From NCBI GenBank assembly GCA_027422505.1, contig JAPQWV010000002.1, forward strand, positions 25,460,501 through 25,524,500: a stretch of DNA of 64,000 nucleotides. The letters are read 5' to 3'. The stretch comes from Craterostigma plantagineum (Eukaryota > Streptophyta > Magnoliopsida > Lamiales > Linderniaceae). The notes under the pieces were generated by a model, which saw nothing but the letters and a program-made list of their open reading frames with translations, was not told where the DNA came from and made no database searches. Positions within the stretch are counted from its first letter, which is position 1, and every line of letters starts with the position of its first letter. Shown here one piece after another: positions 45,904 through 58,826 of the stretch. Position numbers and translations under genes: made by a program.

Positions 45904-47600
45904 TGGTCCAAACGGTTATGAGAGTTTTGATTATTCCAAGTCATTATGTAAATTGGGGGTACAAATTAGAAAACTCGATATGCATGTTATGTGATGTTTA
46001 AGTATGTGAAAATGTTCGATTAAGCGCTTAAATGTGATTAAACTGTTAAGAGAATCGAATGTGAGTGATCTTATGCTTGCTGGAATATTAATGTGATCAC
46101 CTGGTTATGAACGTTTTTGTATGAATGGAATCTCGTTCCGTCCTATATATGGAAAATATATCATGTTGAGTGAAATGCAAACTGTCTGCGATATTGAGTT
46201 ATTTTAGGAAATAATATCGATGTGATCACCCGGATATGAATCACTATGCTGTATATATGGAAAGGATATCCTGATTAAGTGCTTACATATGATTGATCTA
46301 TTTTAGGAAAGAATATCAATGAGATATCCGTTGAGTGCGATATTAAGTGACTCTTAAATCTGTGAATCATGATCTTGCTTTCCTTGTGCGACTTAGGATT
46401 CATATTATGGAAAGTGATTAATTGATTGGGGTTATATATGGTAAGATGCTGATTGAGTCTATTTATAGAATGTGCTGAAATGTGTGAGATCGCCATACAT
46501 GAAAAGTATGCTTTGCATTATACTCAGTAGATCAAATCTTTCTCTGTGCGAATTGGCTATCATATTTTAGGAAAGAAATCAGTTGATTGAGCTTACCGTT
46601 GAAAATATGCTGAGTGGAATATATATGGAATATGCTGACAAATGGATGAGATTACTGTGGAATGATTGTTAATCTGTGGTATTTATGGTAAGTGATCATG
46701 CATGACGGTTGAGCTTAATTGGTTTATTCTTGGCATGATTGTTTGAGTAATGCACATGATTATTGAGATTTATCTTGCATATTCTGTGCTTAACTTCCCT
46801 TGTGAAGTGTAGAAGCTATTCGTGGGTCTATATAGAAGACAAACACTTCACTTTGAAGGGTACACAACGAACACACAAGCTACCGAATCCCTTTGAGTTT
46901 TTGAGCTGAAATTTGCGATTCATTCGTAGTTTCTGATTGAGCTTTCATTTGCGAATCTGTACCCTTTGAGCAATCCTTACAAACTCCAAACCCTAAAAAC
47001 CTTGTCTTCGACGTGTTGTGTCTGCGGGCACGTTGAGCGCACCAAGGAGCACGAGTGGAGTCGTACGCACGTGGAGGGACGAATTTTGTGGATTTGGTGA
47101 CCCTTCGGTAGCAAGCTGCATCCAGTCGTTGAATAGGTTTCTTGGGTAAACGACGTGGATCGAAACTTGGTATGTGTCAGCCTAGAGCGAGGTCTAGTGT
47201 CCATAGTGCTTCGGTTGTGTACGGGTCAATCATAGTGTAACGGGTAACACATAGTGATTGATTGGAACTCTTGGGGAGATCACACCCCAAGGACAGGATT
47301 AAACCCCAGTTGGGGATATAACCTGTATAAAAATCGCGTCTCACTTTACTTTCTGCGATTTACTTTTCTGTGAGACAAACCCGGGATGCGTGCAAATATC
47401 TAGGTGATATCTGTGAAACGACATCTGAAAATAACGTGACATTTTTGAAACAGGGTTAGGGAGATAAGTTTGAAACTCGTACTGCTTTCTGGGAAATAAC
47501 ATACTCTGCAAATATCTTCTTAAGGAAAAGTAGTTTTCAAAGAACAAGCCAAAATTTTTATAGCCTAATTCACCCCCCTCTTAGGCATATTTTACACTCA
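45904..47600 (+). repeat. E5 5' LTR (ends inferred)
   Basis: Left end is where E4 gag stops (TGGTCCAAACGG at 45904). Right end is a CA 2 nt before the primer-binding site. A TATA-like CTATATAGAAG near 46828 could be the LTR promoter. The interior has degenerate repeats built on TTTTAGGAAA, TATGGAAA and TGATCACC-GG-TATGAA (46090-46640). Its partner is outside the window, so coordinates are approximate. Confidence 0.65.
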
Positions 47601-47657
47601 TTTGGTATCAGAGAAGGTTACTCAACGAAAGGCCTAACATGCCTGAGTTAAGATCTA

Positions 47658-49477
47658 ATGGCATTTTCAAGTGATGTTTTTGCAGAGGGTCAATCCCACT
47701 CTAGGCCACCTCTCTTTGATGTAACGAACTACGCAGTGTGGAGAATCACATGTTCGAATTTCTCATCGCTGTCGACTACGATCTTTGGGAGACAATCATC
47801 AATGGACCATACGCGGCTGCAAAAGAAGATGGGACCCCAAAAGCTGCCAAAGATTACAATGCCGATGATAAAAAGGGAATCATGCGAAACGCAAAGGCGA
47901 AGAACATGCTCGCATGCGCACTCACATGGGAAGAATACATTCGGGTCAGTCCTGCTCATCAGCAAAGGCCATGTGGGATATGGTCCAAGTTACTCATGAA
48001 GGAACTCAACGAGTTGTGCAAGAAAGACTGGCTCTGCTCACTTATCAGTACGAAATGTTCTCGATGGAATCTGACGAGAATATAAGCCAGATGTACGTCA
48101 GATTCATGGGAATCATCAACCAAATGTTCTCCCTATACAAGAAGGTTCCTGACAGTGAACAATTGAGAAGGATACTGAGATCACTGCCGCGAGAGTGGAA
48201 TGCCAAAGTTACTGCCATCTACGAAGCAAAGGATCTAGAAGCACTTAGCATCTCCGAACTGATTGGATCTCTTATATCCTACGAGATGATTCAAACATCA
48301 ATGAATGAGAAGTCGCAGAACAAAAAATCAGAAGTCCATTGCTTTCAAATCCAACCAAGAAGAATCTGATTCTGACGACGAAGAAGAGGACGTGATGAAC
48401 GATCTAGCCATGCTTACAAAAAGATTTGAAAAGTTCCAGCAGAAAAAGAAATTCAAAGGGAACTTCAACAAATTCCAGAACAAGAGCAAGGGAATATCCA
48501 CGTCTGGAAAGAAAGTACAGAAGTGTTTCCGATGTAACAAACCAGACCATTATGCACATGAATGCCCAGCAACCAACAATGAGAAAACAAGGAAGCAGAA
48601 GGCTATGGTGACGGAATCAAATTACTTTGAACCAGAACAAAACGAGGACGAGGATCACGCTTACATGGCTGACGATGATGAGGTATCCCGCTCTTCATCT
48701 ATTGAGAAAATTCATATCCTAAATAGTCTATACAACAATTATTGTGAAAGTGGCTCATCCGTTTCTGATATAGAAGAAAGTAAGGAGGAGTTGTGCGATT
48801 TACTTCAGAAAGCTGAGAGAAAGATCAAGTCACTAAATTCCTTAAATAAGGAACTGATAAGGCAGGGAGATGAACTAGCTAAAGAAAAACATGAGGCTGA
48901 TCTAGAGATCTCATGTCTGAAAGAAGAGTTAGTTACTGCTAAGAAAGAGGGAATTCCCTGTGACTGTGAGAAAACAGAAAAGAAAAACAGTGACTTACCC
49001 AGAGAAATTGTAGAACTTAGGAACTCCTTAGAGAGGGAAAAACAGAAAGTTGATAGACTCCTTGAGGGTAGGCAGAACCTAGACATGCTGTTGAATACTC
49101 CTAGCAACATTGGTAGGTCAGGGATAGGTCATTCCACTGATGAAAAGCATGTTAAACATTATGTGTCCAAGTTTAAGTGTTTCTGTTGTGGTAGAAATGG
49201 TCATTATGCATACAACTGTCCGTTAAAGAAAGTTGATAAAGCTAAGTATGTTTGGAGACCTAAGAAGTCACCTGTAGATGCCACTGTTGTATCTGATTCT
49301 AACAGGAGATCACCGTCTATGCAGAATGATATCGCACATGTTAACAGAATTTATTTTCCCGCTAACATGTTAGGACCCAATAGAAATTGGGGACCTCAGA
49401 AGAATAATTCTTTCGAAGGAAAAATCCTAGTAAGAAAAGTAGGTGGTACCTCGACAGCGGGTGCTCCCGCCGCATGA
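47658..49477 (+). pseudogene. E5 gag (frameshifted near the N-terminus)
   Basis: Begins MAFSSDVFAEGQSHSRPPLF. Frames change near 47735, 48080 and 48305. The capsid-like text includes NMLACALTWEEYIRVS and ILRSLPREWNAKVTAIYEAK. Two zinc knuckles are visible: CFRCNKPDHYAHEC (about 48525) and CFCCGRNGHYAYNC (about 49178), with a long Glu/Lys-rich coiled coil between them (about 48780-49090). The frame runs out at 49477, overlapping the protease, which is in another frame. Confidence 0.85.
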
Positions 49478-51281
49478 CAGGTGATATAGGTAATTTTGTG
49501 TCGTTAAAGGCGGTTGATGGAGGATACGTTTCATACGCCAACGCCGCAAAAGCCAAGATCGTGGGAGTTGGTACTGTCGATAACAATTATATAGATAACG
49601 TATGGTTTGTTAGGAACTTAGAACATAATTTAATTAGCATTAGTCAATTATGTGATGATGGACATACCGTAGCCTTCGCCAAAGATAAGTGCTTTGTTAA
49701 AAAGGATGATGAGATCGTGTTTAGTGCATCTAGGCATGGTAACATTTACTGCATCACTCTTGATGATATTGCTAACCAAAATGTCAAGTGTCTAGCAGTT
49801 ACGCAGGATATCACATGGTTATGGCATAGACGTCTGGGACATGCTAACCTGGAACTGATGTCTCACATATCATGCAATGAATAGGTGAGAGGTATTCCAG
49901 ATATGAAAGCCACCAAGGACAGAATCTGTAAAGCGTGCCAAATGGGGAAACAGACTAAGACGTCCTTTAAACCTAAGAATGTGATCTCTACGTCCAGACC
50001 ACTGGAACTGCTGCATCTTGACCTTTTTAGTCCGTACAGGTTATGTCATTGAAAGGTAAACGATATGCCTTTGTTATCGTAGACGACTATACTAGGTACA
50101 CATGGGTCATATTTCTTGCGCACAAAAGTGAGGCTTTTGATGCACCAATGATCAAAAAGCTAGAAAATGAGAAAGAGATAAAGGTCCGTAAGATTAGGAG
50201 TGATAATGGTCTAGAATTTGATAGTAAATCCTTTGCATCTTTTTGTGATGAAAATGGTTATAGTCATAATTTTTCAGCCCCTATTACGCCTCAACAGAAC
50301 GGAGTGGTCGAGAGGAAAAATAGAGTATTACAAGAAATGGCTAGGACTATGTTGAGCGAATATAATACTCCAAAGCACTTTTGGGCCGAAGCTGTTAGTA
50401 CGGCATGTTATGTCTCGAATATGATTTTCCTTAGACTGATTATAAGAGAACTCCCTATGAACTTTGGAACGATAAAACCCTTAACATAGGATATTTCCAT
50501 GTATTTGGTTGCAAATGTTTCATTTTGAATGATAGGGATAAAAGAGGAAAATTCGATTCCAAGGTAGATGAAGGGATATTCCTAGGGTACAGCCTTCATT
50601 CCAAAGCTTTTGGAGTGTTTAATAATAGGAAGAAGACTGTTCAAGAATCTGTGCATGTTACGTTTGATGAATTTCCTAACGCAGATGCTACTGAGGAAGG
50701 TGTAGTTGTGTCTCCTGCAGATATACATGTTACTGACAAAGAAACGAGCGCAATTCCGTTGGAACTAGATACTAAGTCAGAGGAACCTGAAGCTTCAGAC
50801 GAACAACAGCGCAGAAAATTCAAACATGCTTCCAGTCATCCCACTGAACAAGTCATAGGGAATATCACTTCAGGGATCAAAACGAGAGCAACTGCACGAA
50901 ACAATATTGCTGAGGAATCACATGACGTGCTGTTGTCAACCATGGAACCTAAGACAGTAAATGAAGCGCTTGACGATGAATCGTGGGTGATTGCCATGGA
51001 AAAAGAGCTGGCACAATTCGAAAAGAGCCAAGTATGGACCTTTGTGGAAAGACCGAACGATAAGTCCATAATAGGCACGAAGTGGGTGTTTGCAACAAAC
51101 TGGATGAAAACGGTAAGGTGACACGAAATAAGGCCAGGTTAGTCGCCAAATGTTATTCCCAAGAAGAAGGTATAGATTTTCAAGAAACATTTGCACCCGT
51201 AGCTAGGCTTGAGTCAATACGCATTTTACTTGCATATGCATCTTTTAAAAGATTAAAGCTTTTTCAAATGGACGTGAAAAG
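49441..51281 (+). pseudogene. E5 pol, first part: protease, integrase, N-terminal RT
   Basis: Protease WYLDSGCSRRMTG spans about 49447-49485. Integrase: WHRRLGHANLELMSH, ICKACQMGKQTKTS, LEFDSKSFAS, ITPQQNGVVERKNRVLQEMA. RT starts IGTKWVFA and reads [27 protein letters not shown], at which point E6 begins. Stops or frame changes occur at 49882, about 50040, 50487 and 51115. Confidence 0.9.
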
Positions 51282-53510
51282 TGTTGAGAAACCCCGGGTG
51301 ACCCGAGGCCCTGCCCCGAACGCAGCGGAATTTAAAATTTTTCCCGGGTTCCCCATACGGTTTCCCCAGGATACTCGGTTAAATAAAGAAAACTGCATGA
51401 TCGACACGTATAAAAGAATAAGGATCTTACCCTTGTAGCGAAGATCCTTAGCTCCCGTAGCTCACGAACTGTGCCGAAGAGAATCACGCCGACCCCGTGA
51501 TGTGCCGTAAACCTACACCACCCCAAGGATGGCTAGAGATGGTGTGGAGTATTGTATAGAGATGTTTAGATGTGTATTTGATTTCTAAACTCACAAACAC
51601 TTAGGGTTTTCTCAAGAACAACCCCAAATGCTCTAGCTTCTCTCTAAAATCTCTAAGTTTAGTGTGAGAAAGCTTATTAACTTATTATAGACGAAAATCC
51701 CAAGTCTATAATTGTAAAACCAAGTTTTAAATCATGAAATAGACTTTAGATTTGTTTAAATGAGATCATGTCCTACATGACTCATTTTTGTTTGATTCTC
51801 TTGTTATTTTATCATCTAATGACTAGATATTGTCCAACAAATCATAACAAAAGAATAAGGAACGAATTGGATTTGATTTGGATCAAATTTGACCAAAAAA
51901 CTGTCGGTCACGGCCTTTGACACGATCTGTCACGGCCGTGACACATCATTGGACGACTTCTGCCGCTCGTCACGGCCTTGGTCACGGCCGTGACCGTCTT
52001 CTGGAGGCTGTCACGGCCTGGGCATGAAGTGTCACGGCCGTGACACCATCGAGCACCATTTTTGCTTGCCTCTGCCAGTCGTCATGGCCACGTGCAAGGC
52101 TGTCACGGAGCTTTGCGGCAGTTTCGTATTTCGATCCGATCGAGGGGTAAATGATGTCCGATTGACCTGAAATTTTACCATAGTTAAAAGACTCAATCTT
52201 GATTTTGACCAAAGGATTCTCAATCCGAGGTCTAGATTGGGAGATATGAATTTTTGAAGCTACTGCTACTTTGCAGAGGGACTTCATGACCGTGACAAGC
52301 CTTGCTTGTCATTGTGAACCCTATTTACGCTTCATTCTTCACCTTTTCCGTTCCATAAATTTCCGTCCATGTAAATATAGTTTCTAAAACATATATTTAA
52401 CAATTTTATTAACGTCTCTAAGATCCTTAAATCATTTTACATCTCATATTAGTTTAGGCACTATCACAGTGATCATTTTTAAGCCCGACTCTCTTGGTTC
52501 GTCTCAACCCGGCAAGGGAATCCAAGAATTTGGTAAGCGCCTAGCCAATCCCGTGGTACCAAATAGATCCCGTGTTGAGTACGATCTTCGATCTACGAAC
52601 TGACTACAGATTATTGTCGTACGTATAGACCCTTCACAAATGTCCCGATCGAGTGAGAGTCATGGTTACGTCAAACTCACTAGACTCGACTCTATGACTA
52701 ATTCGTGACTGGCGAAATTACTAAACTGCCCTTACGTCCCACGTAAGTCGTTTATAGCTTCGGCCGAAGACTTCATAATTTTCCGTCCCCGAATATGCAT
52801 AGGACATATATCTCAGTTACTAACGAGATAGTGAATCCCTAACGTTAGTCTAAGCACGGCAGTTACCCTTTGTTGTCATGACCGCATGTCGCCGCCGACC
52901 CATGTTCATTCCCGAACAAGGTGGGCCTAGCAAACTAGTGACATTTCAAGACCCCAAAGTCAACTCCGTCAAAAACCCTTCGGTCTAAGGTCCACGCACA
53001 CTACTATTCTCAATCGATCGATCATTGACGCTACCCAGAGTAACGATAAGGCCCATGTGATCGTCGATTGCGAGTCGTGTCCAAGTATAAGTTAATCCCC
53101 AGATTCAACTTATACCAATTTTACGACCTCCCGCTTCCCAAGTGAATTGACACAACCATATAAGAGTCGTCAACAAATAAGTCGTAATTGACGCTCAGTC
53201 ACCCTACTGAGGTCAAAGACTTATGGACTAATTTAATTTCGGAGAATAATAGCTCACCGGTGCCCCTCTCTCATCCCATGAGAATCGGTGAATAAACTCA
53301 CGATATATGGGATTTATTTATTTACCGTCTCACCGGATGCCTAGTAAGACTTTATAGGTAATATGCCTTTTTGAAGAATAAATTATAAAGTATAAATTCA
53401 ATTAATACGTATAAGAATATTCAAATACATAACGAATAATACATGGATTATTAAATACATGCCCTATTCATTACATCCTCGAATGGCATTCCGAGGGCAC
53501 ATCCCCAACA
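51282..53510 (-). repeat. E6 3' LTR
   Basis: 2229 bp. Holds three GTCACGGCCGTGAC palindromes (51929, 51981, 52031). Compared with the other LTR it lacks about 17 bp near 52108 that would complete a fourth. Confidence 0.95.
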
Positions 53511-56500
53511 ATCTCCCACTTGGCTATGATATCGTAACCCCATTTTATGGAGGTGTCGATCAAGCACTGCCTGTGAGAGAGGCTTGGGGTCCGCCACGTT
53601 ATCCGTGGTGGCTATTTTCTGCACAGTTATGTAGCCATTCTCAACGAACCCACGCAGCACGTGGTATTTTCTTTCTATGTGTTTGGACTTTGAATGAGAC
53701 CTAGGTTCCTTGGCTTGTGCTACTGCCCCACTATTGTCGCACCACAATGGCAGCGGGCGGTCCACTATGCCTGGAACAACTTGAAGTTCTTCTAAGAACT
53801 TTCTCATCCAAACACCTTCCTTTGCTGCCTCAGAGGCCGCAATATACTCAGCCTCAGTGGTGGAATCGGCAGTAGTGCTTTGCTTAGAACTTTTCCAAGT
53901 CACTGCTCCACCATTGAGCGTATAGACGAAACCAGAAGTGGATTTTCGGTCATCCACGTCCGACTGGAAATCCGAATTAGTATAACCATCTACCTCTAAT
54001 TCTCCATTACCATAAATCAGTACCATATCTTTAGTCCGTCTAAGATACTTAAAGATATTCTTTACTGCATTCCAATGTTCCTTACCAGGATTCGATTGGT
54101 ACCGACTTACTATGCTCAAAGCATACGCAATGTCAGGTCGCGTACATAGCATCGCATACATTAGGCTACCTATTGCTGATGCATAAGGGATATCACTCAT
54201 TTCCTTCCTTGCTTCCTCACTTTGAGGACACATGGATTTTGAGAGATGAATCCCATGTCGCATTGGCAAGAACCCTTTCTTAGATTCATCCATTCAAAAT
54301 CGTTTTAGGATCTTTTCTAAGTAAAGGGCCTGAGATAGACCTATCATTCGATTCGCGCGATCTCTAAAAAGACGAATTCCAAGAATATAGGTTGCTTCTC
54401 CCAGGTCTTTCATGGAGAATTCGGTCAGAAGCCAAGCTTTCACCTCCGAGAGCATTCCGATATCGTTTCCCATCAAAAGGATGTCATCCACGTACAATAC
54501 GAGGAACGATATCTTACTCCCACTGACCTTCTTGTAAACGCAAGGCTCATCTTCATTCTTTAAGAATCCGTAGTTCCTAACTACTTCATCAAATCGAAGA
54601 TCAGCTCCTAGACGCTTGCTTAAGTCCATAAATAGACCTGTTAAGCTTGCACACTTTGTGAACATCTGCTTGCGATGTAAAACCCTTGGGCTGCTCCATA
54701 TAGATTTCCTCCTGGAGGAATCCATTTAGGAAAGCGGTTTTCACATCCATCTGCTAGATCTCGTATCATAGTATGCTGCTATAGCAAGCAGAATACGGAT
54801 AGACTTAATCATTGCAACAGGTGAAAAGGTTTCCTCATAATCGATGCCCTGATTATACCCTTTCGCTACTAGCCTAGCTTTGTAGGTTTCAACCTGCCCA
54901 TCAGATCCACTCTTTCTCTTATAGATCCATTTACACCCTATAGGTCTAAAACCTTCTGGCAGATCTACTAGAGTCCATACTTGGTTGGTATGCATCGAGT
55001 CCATCTCTGCTTTCATAGCTTCGACCCATTTCTTAGATTCGACATCCATCATTGCTTGGTCAAAGGTAGCAGGGTCGTCACCAACGATCCCTTCAGTCGC
55101 AGCACCCCGTGCTCAACATGTACCATACCATATCTCTCAGCATGCGAGATATTCTACCCGACCTGCGCAATTCTGGGCGCGTCTCAGACTGCTCATCTGT
55201 GCCCTCAGGCACTGATGTCTCTGGAAGCGTTTCATCTAACTCTCCAAGAGTCACTTCTCTGCCAGCTCCACCTTCTCGAATGAACTGTTCCTCGAGAAAA
55301 TGAGCGTGAATAGCTACGACGATTCTTTGATCATCATGGAAGTAAAAATAATATCCCATGCTATCATTGGGATATCCGACGAAACGTCCTTTCATGGACC
55401 TAGATTTGAGTTTGTCTGCTAATAGCTTTTTCACATAAGCGGGACATCCCCAAACCCTTAAGTGATTCAAGCTGGGCTTCTTACCATTCCAAATTTCGTA
55501 AGGTACCCTATCTACAGACTTCGAAGGGGTTCTGTTCAAAACATAAACTGCAGTTTGCAAAGCATATCCCCATAACGATATGGGAAGATCTGTATAGCTT
55601 AGCATAGATCGAACTTTATCTAATAATGTCCGATTTCTGCGTTCGGCAACACCATTCAGTTGTGGTGTCCCGGGCGGTGTAAACTGCGAAATAATTCCAT
55701 TTTCTTTCAAGAAATCATCGAACTTGAGACTCATATACTCGCCGCCTCGATCTGATCGTACGACTCTAATTTGTCTCCCAGTTTGATTTTCCACTAAAGT
55801 CTTGAATTCCTTGAACTTTTCAAGCGTTTCAGACTTGTGCTTCAACAGATACACCAAGCCGTAGCGAGAGTGATCATCTGTGGGCCGCTACACTAAACGG
55901 TCCACAAACGTCTGTATGGATCAAATCCAAAAGATTAGTGGCTCTTTGAAAAGTCCCTGTAAAAGGAGACTTAGTCATTTTGCCGAGAATACAAGACTCG
56001 CATGTTGGATAGGAATCTGATTCCATAGGCTTAATAATGCCGTGTTTCTCCAACTCTTGAATCTTTCGAACTCCGGCATGACCAAGTCTAAGATGCCACA
56101 AATACTTTTTATTTAACTCTAAGTTACGTTTGTCGGTAACTACATTCGCATGTTCCTGGACGTTAACGTAATATAAACCATTTATTAATGTTGCATTTCC
56201 GACGTATTTATTTCCAAAATAAATATCACAAATATTATTATTGAACCGAAATTCATAACCATTCTTACTCAAAGCAGGAATAGAAATAATATTTTTTAGC
56301 CCCTTGGGCAATACAAGTACATCGGATAAATATAATACATGTCCAGAACTTAATACAAGAGTTTTCGATCCAACATGACTAGCAGGTACACTATGTCCGC
56401 TACCAACGTTGATCAAGACTTCTTGTTCCACCGGCTTTCTACTTCGTTCCAGACCCTGGTTCAAAACACAAATGTGAGCACTAGCTCCCGAGTCAAGAAT

Positions 56501-57363
56501 CCACGTAGTGGAAAATACAGTAAATGAACAATAAGTTTCCAAAACTTTACCTGATGCCCCAGAAGCTCGAAGCTTGGGGCAGTCCCTTTTCCAATGGCCC
56601 ATCTCTTGGCAGTGAAGACACCTATCAGTCGCCTTCGGAACTTTAGGCACGTTCATTTTTGCTTTGCCCTTTTTCTTATTCCCTCCTTTTGGCTTATTAG
56701 GCTTGGACTTGGGCTTGTTCGACTTAGATCTCTTAGACCTTGTAGTCGCAACAAGCGCAACCTCTTTTCCCTTTCCTTTCTTTAGCTCACGCTGAGTCTG
56801 AACCAGCGTGTTCATGAGTTCAGGAAGGGAAAATCGTCTATCGTTCAGATTATAGTTTATAATAAACTGAGCAAATGAAGCTGTGAGTGACTGAAGGACA
56901 GGTCAATCTGAAGCTCGTTTTGAATGGGACAACCGAGAGAGTCAGTTCCTCGATGTACCCAATGAGCTTACGCACATGTGCCACAACATCTGCGCCCTCA
57001 GGCATCTTGGTATGAAAGAGATTGTCGGCAGCACGGTATCGAGACGATCTCGACTACTCGCCATACAATTCCTTCAGATGAATCAATATCTCGCGCATTT
57101 GCATACCCTCATGCTGGCGCTGCAGATCATGATTCATCCCAGCTAACATATAAGCCTTGACACGGGCACTATCAGCCATCCATTTGGCATAATATTCCTT
57201 GTCAGCATCACTCGCGCCCTCTTGGGGTTCGAGTGGTATGGGTCCCTCAAGGACATACTCTAGGCGTTCCAGAGAGGACTATCCTCAAGTTACTGAGCCA
57301 GTCCGCAAGGTTTGGACCCTCCAAACGATTTTGCGTGATCAGTAAATTGAATGGTGACGTCAT
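53451..57363 (-). pseudogene. E6 gag-pol (broken)
   Basis: Gag starts MTSPFNLLITQNRLEGPNLA at 57363. The zinc knuckle is CLHCQEMGHWKRDC (about 56600); protease TWILDSGASAHIC (about 56490). Integrase: WHLRLGHAGVRKIQEL, IHTDVCGPFS, RSDRGGEYMSLKFDDF, PPGTPQLNGVAERRNRTLLD. RT: CKWIYKRKSGSDGQVETY and LYVDDILLMG (about 54490). RNase H: TTADSTTEAEYIAASEAAKE, with ATTDNVADPKPLSQ near the end, shorter by about two residues than the usual ADPxTKPL. Frames break near 56870-57300, 55870, 55090, 54730, and at 54293. The pol frame runs through the polypurine tract into the LTR and ends at 53451. Confidence 0.92.
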
Positions 57364-58826
57364 TTTGTATACAAACTAGAAAGAAAACAATCTGCAGAAA
57401 ATAAAGCATTGAAGGGGTCAACGTATTATTCTACAAGCACAAATAAGGACTTTAACAATTTGGCTTGACTCCCACTATTTTTCTCAAAATCCCATTCTCC
57501 CGATAGAGATTTCGGAATCCTCGTTGATAGTTTCATAGTGGTGTTGATTTCCACGCTCCGCAGAAATGAGCCTCAACCTAACGGTTTGTTGACCCATTAC
57601 TCGAACGGCGCCGTGTCCCACACGAACCCATAGATGAACCCGTGTCTTACACGAGTCCATCTCATGAGTGTTTCAACAACTTTGTCTCCGGTCAGGAACC
57701 CTCACCCTAACAGGAATAATTGGGAAATAACCGTCTAAGTGTGACCTATCAACGTCAGGCTCAATCCTAACATTAGAAATTCCCGCCTGTAGGATAACTC
57801 TTTATAAGGCGTGAATATGTTTCGGAGAGCGACGTTTAGACAGTCCCCATAATATCCACATCAAGAGTAAAAATGTTTGGCGTCGATAACTTGAAACAAA
57901 CCGCACATACTAAAGTCGTTTCAATAATGAGCTTGACTTTATTGTCTTAACGCACTCGGACCAACTACGACAAGAGCGAGATGATTGGCGCCGATAACTC
58001 GGAACAAACCGCACACGACACTCAAGCCGCAATCGTTTCGAGCTTGATAGAAGACAGGAACCCTGTCCCTTTACCCACTTAGTATTTAGTCCAACCGGGA
58101 GAATACGTCTCACACACTTAAGCACTTAAACACGCACGTAACGTCAAACAAACATGCTAGTATACGCGGTAAACCTAGTTTGCCTATAAGACCGTCTGCG
58201 TGAACTATTTCTACTCTACTACATTTATTTTATAAAATCTCTTGTCTTCGGCTTCACAATATGTTCTCGAACGACCTCCAAGTCTTCGAACGGCCTTCTC
58301 ATAGACCCGTGTCGTACTCGTACAGCCATCATTCAAAAATTAATTTTTCTAATATTATCTAAAATACAAAACGGGGGAATCAGCTGTCCCAGACAACCCG
58401 TATATTAACGAATAAAATACAAACGGGGGGAACATTGTCACCCTTAACATATCACCCGAAAATAGAGCCTAAGTCCACGCCGACGTCTTAATACGTGTCA
58501 TACAAACATGCATACAACATAAACACGTTCACGACAACAAAACGCTCAAAGAAACCGAAACGAAATTTGGGCTATTCCTAGACTTACGGACCCACAAGTT
58601 ACGAACCGCGACGAGACTCCCAATAGGGTTTTCTCTCCACGTTGCTACGCTACGTCGGAAAGCTCGCAACTAAGCGACCTCCGACCAAGCGAGCGCTCGG
58701 TTTACAAACTCGAACTAAGTACAACTCATGCTTTGACGCTTGAGCAACTTAGTGACTTGCACAACCGATTTCGTTTCGGACTCGTTTATGTCGTTTCTTA
58801 GAACCGAGCTATGGCTCTGATACCAC
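57364..58826 (-). other. E6 leader between primer-binding site and gag
   Basis: About 1.46 kb between the 5' LTR and gag with no long ORF. Unusually long untranslated leader for copia. It includes the primer-binding site (minus strand) near 58813-58825 and repeats of TCGGAACAAACCGCACA-like text (57890 and 57995). Confidence 0.6.

Noticed and set aside
51982..52287. Minus-strand ORFs in the E6 LTR
   Set aside because: They are in an LTR, differ between the two LTR copies and have no motif.
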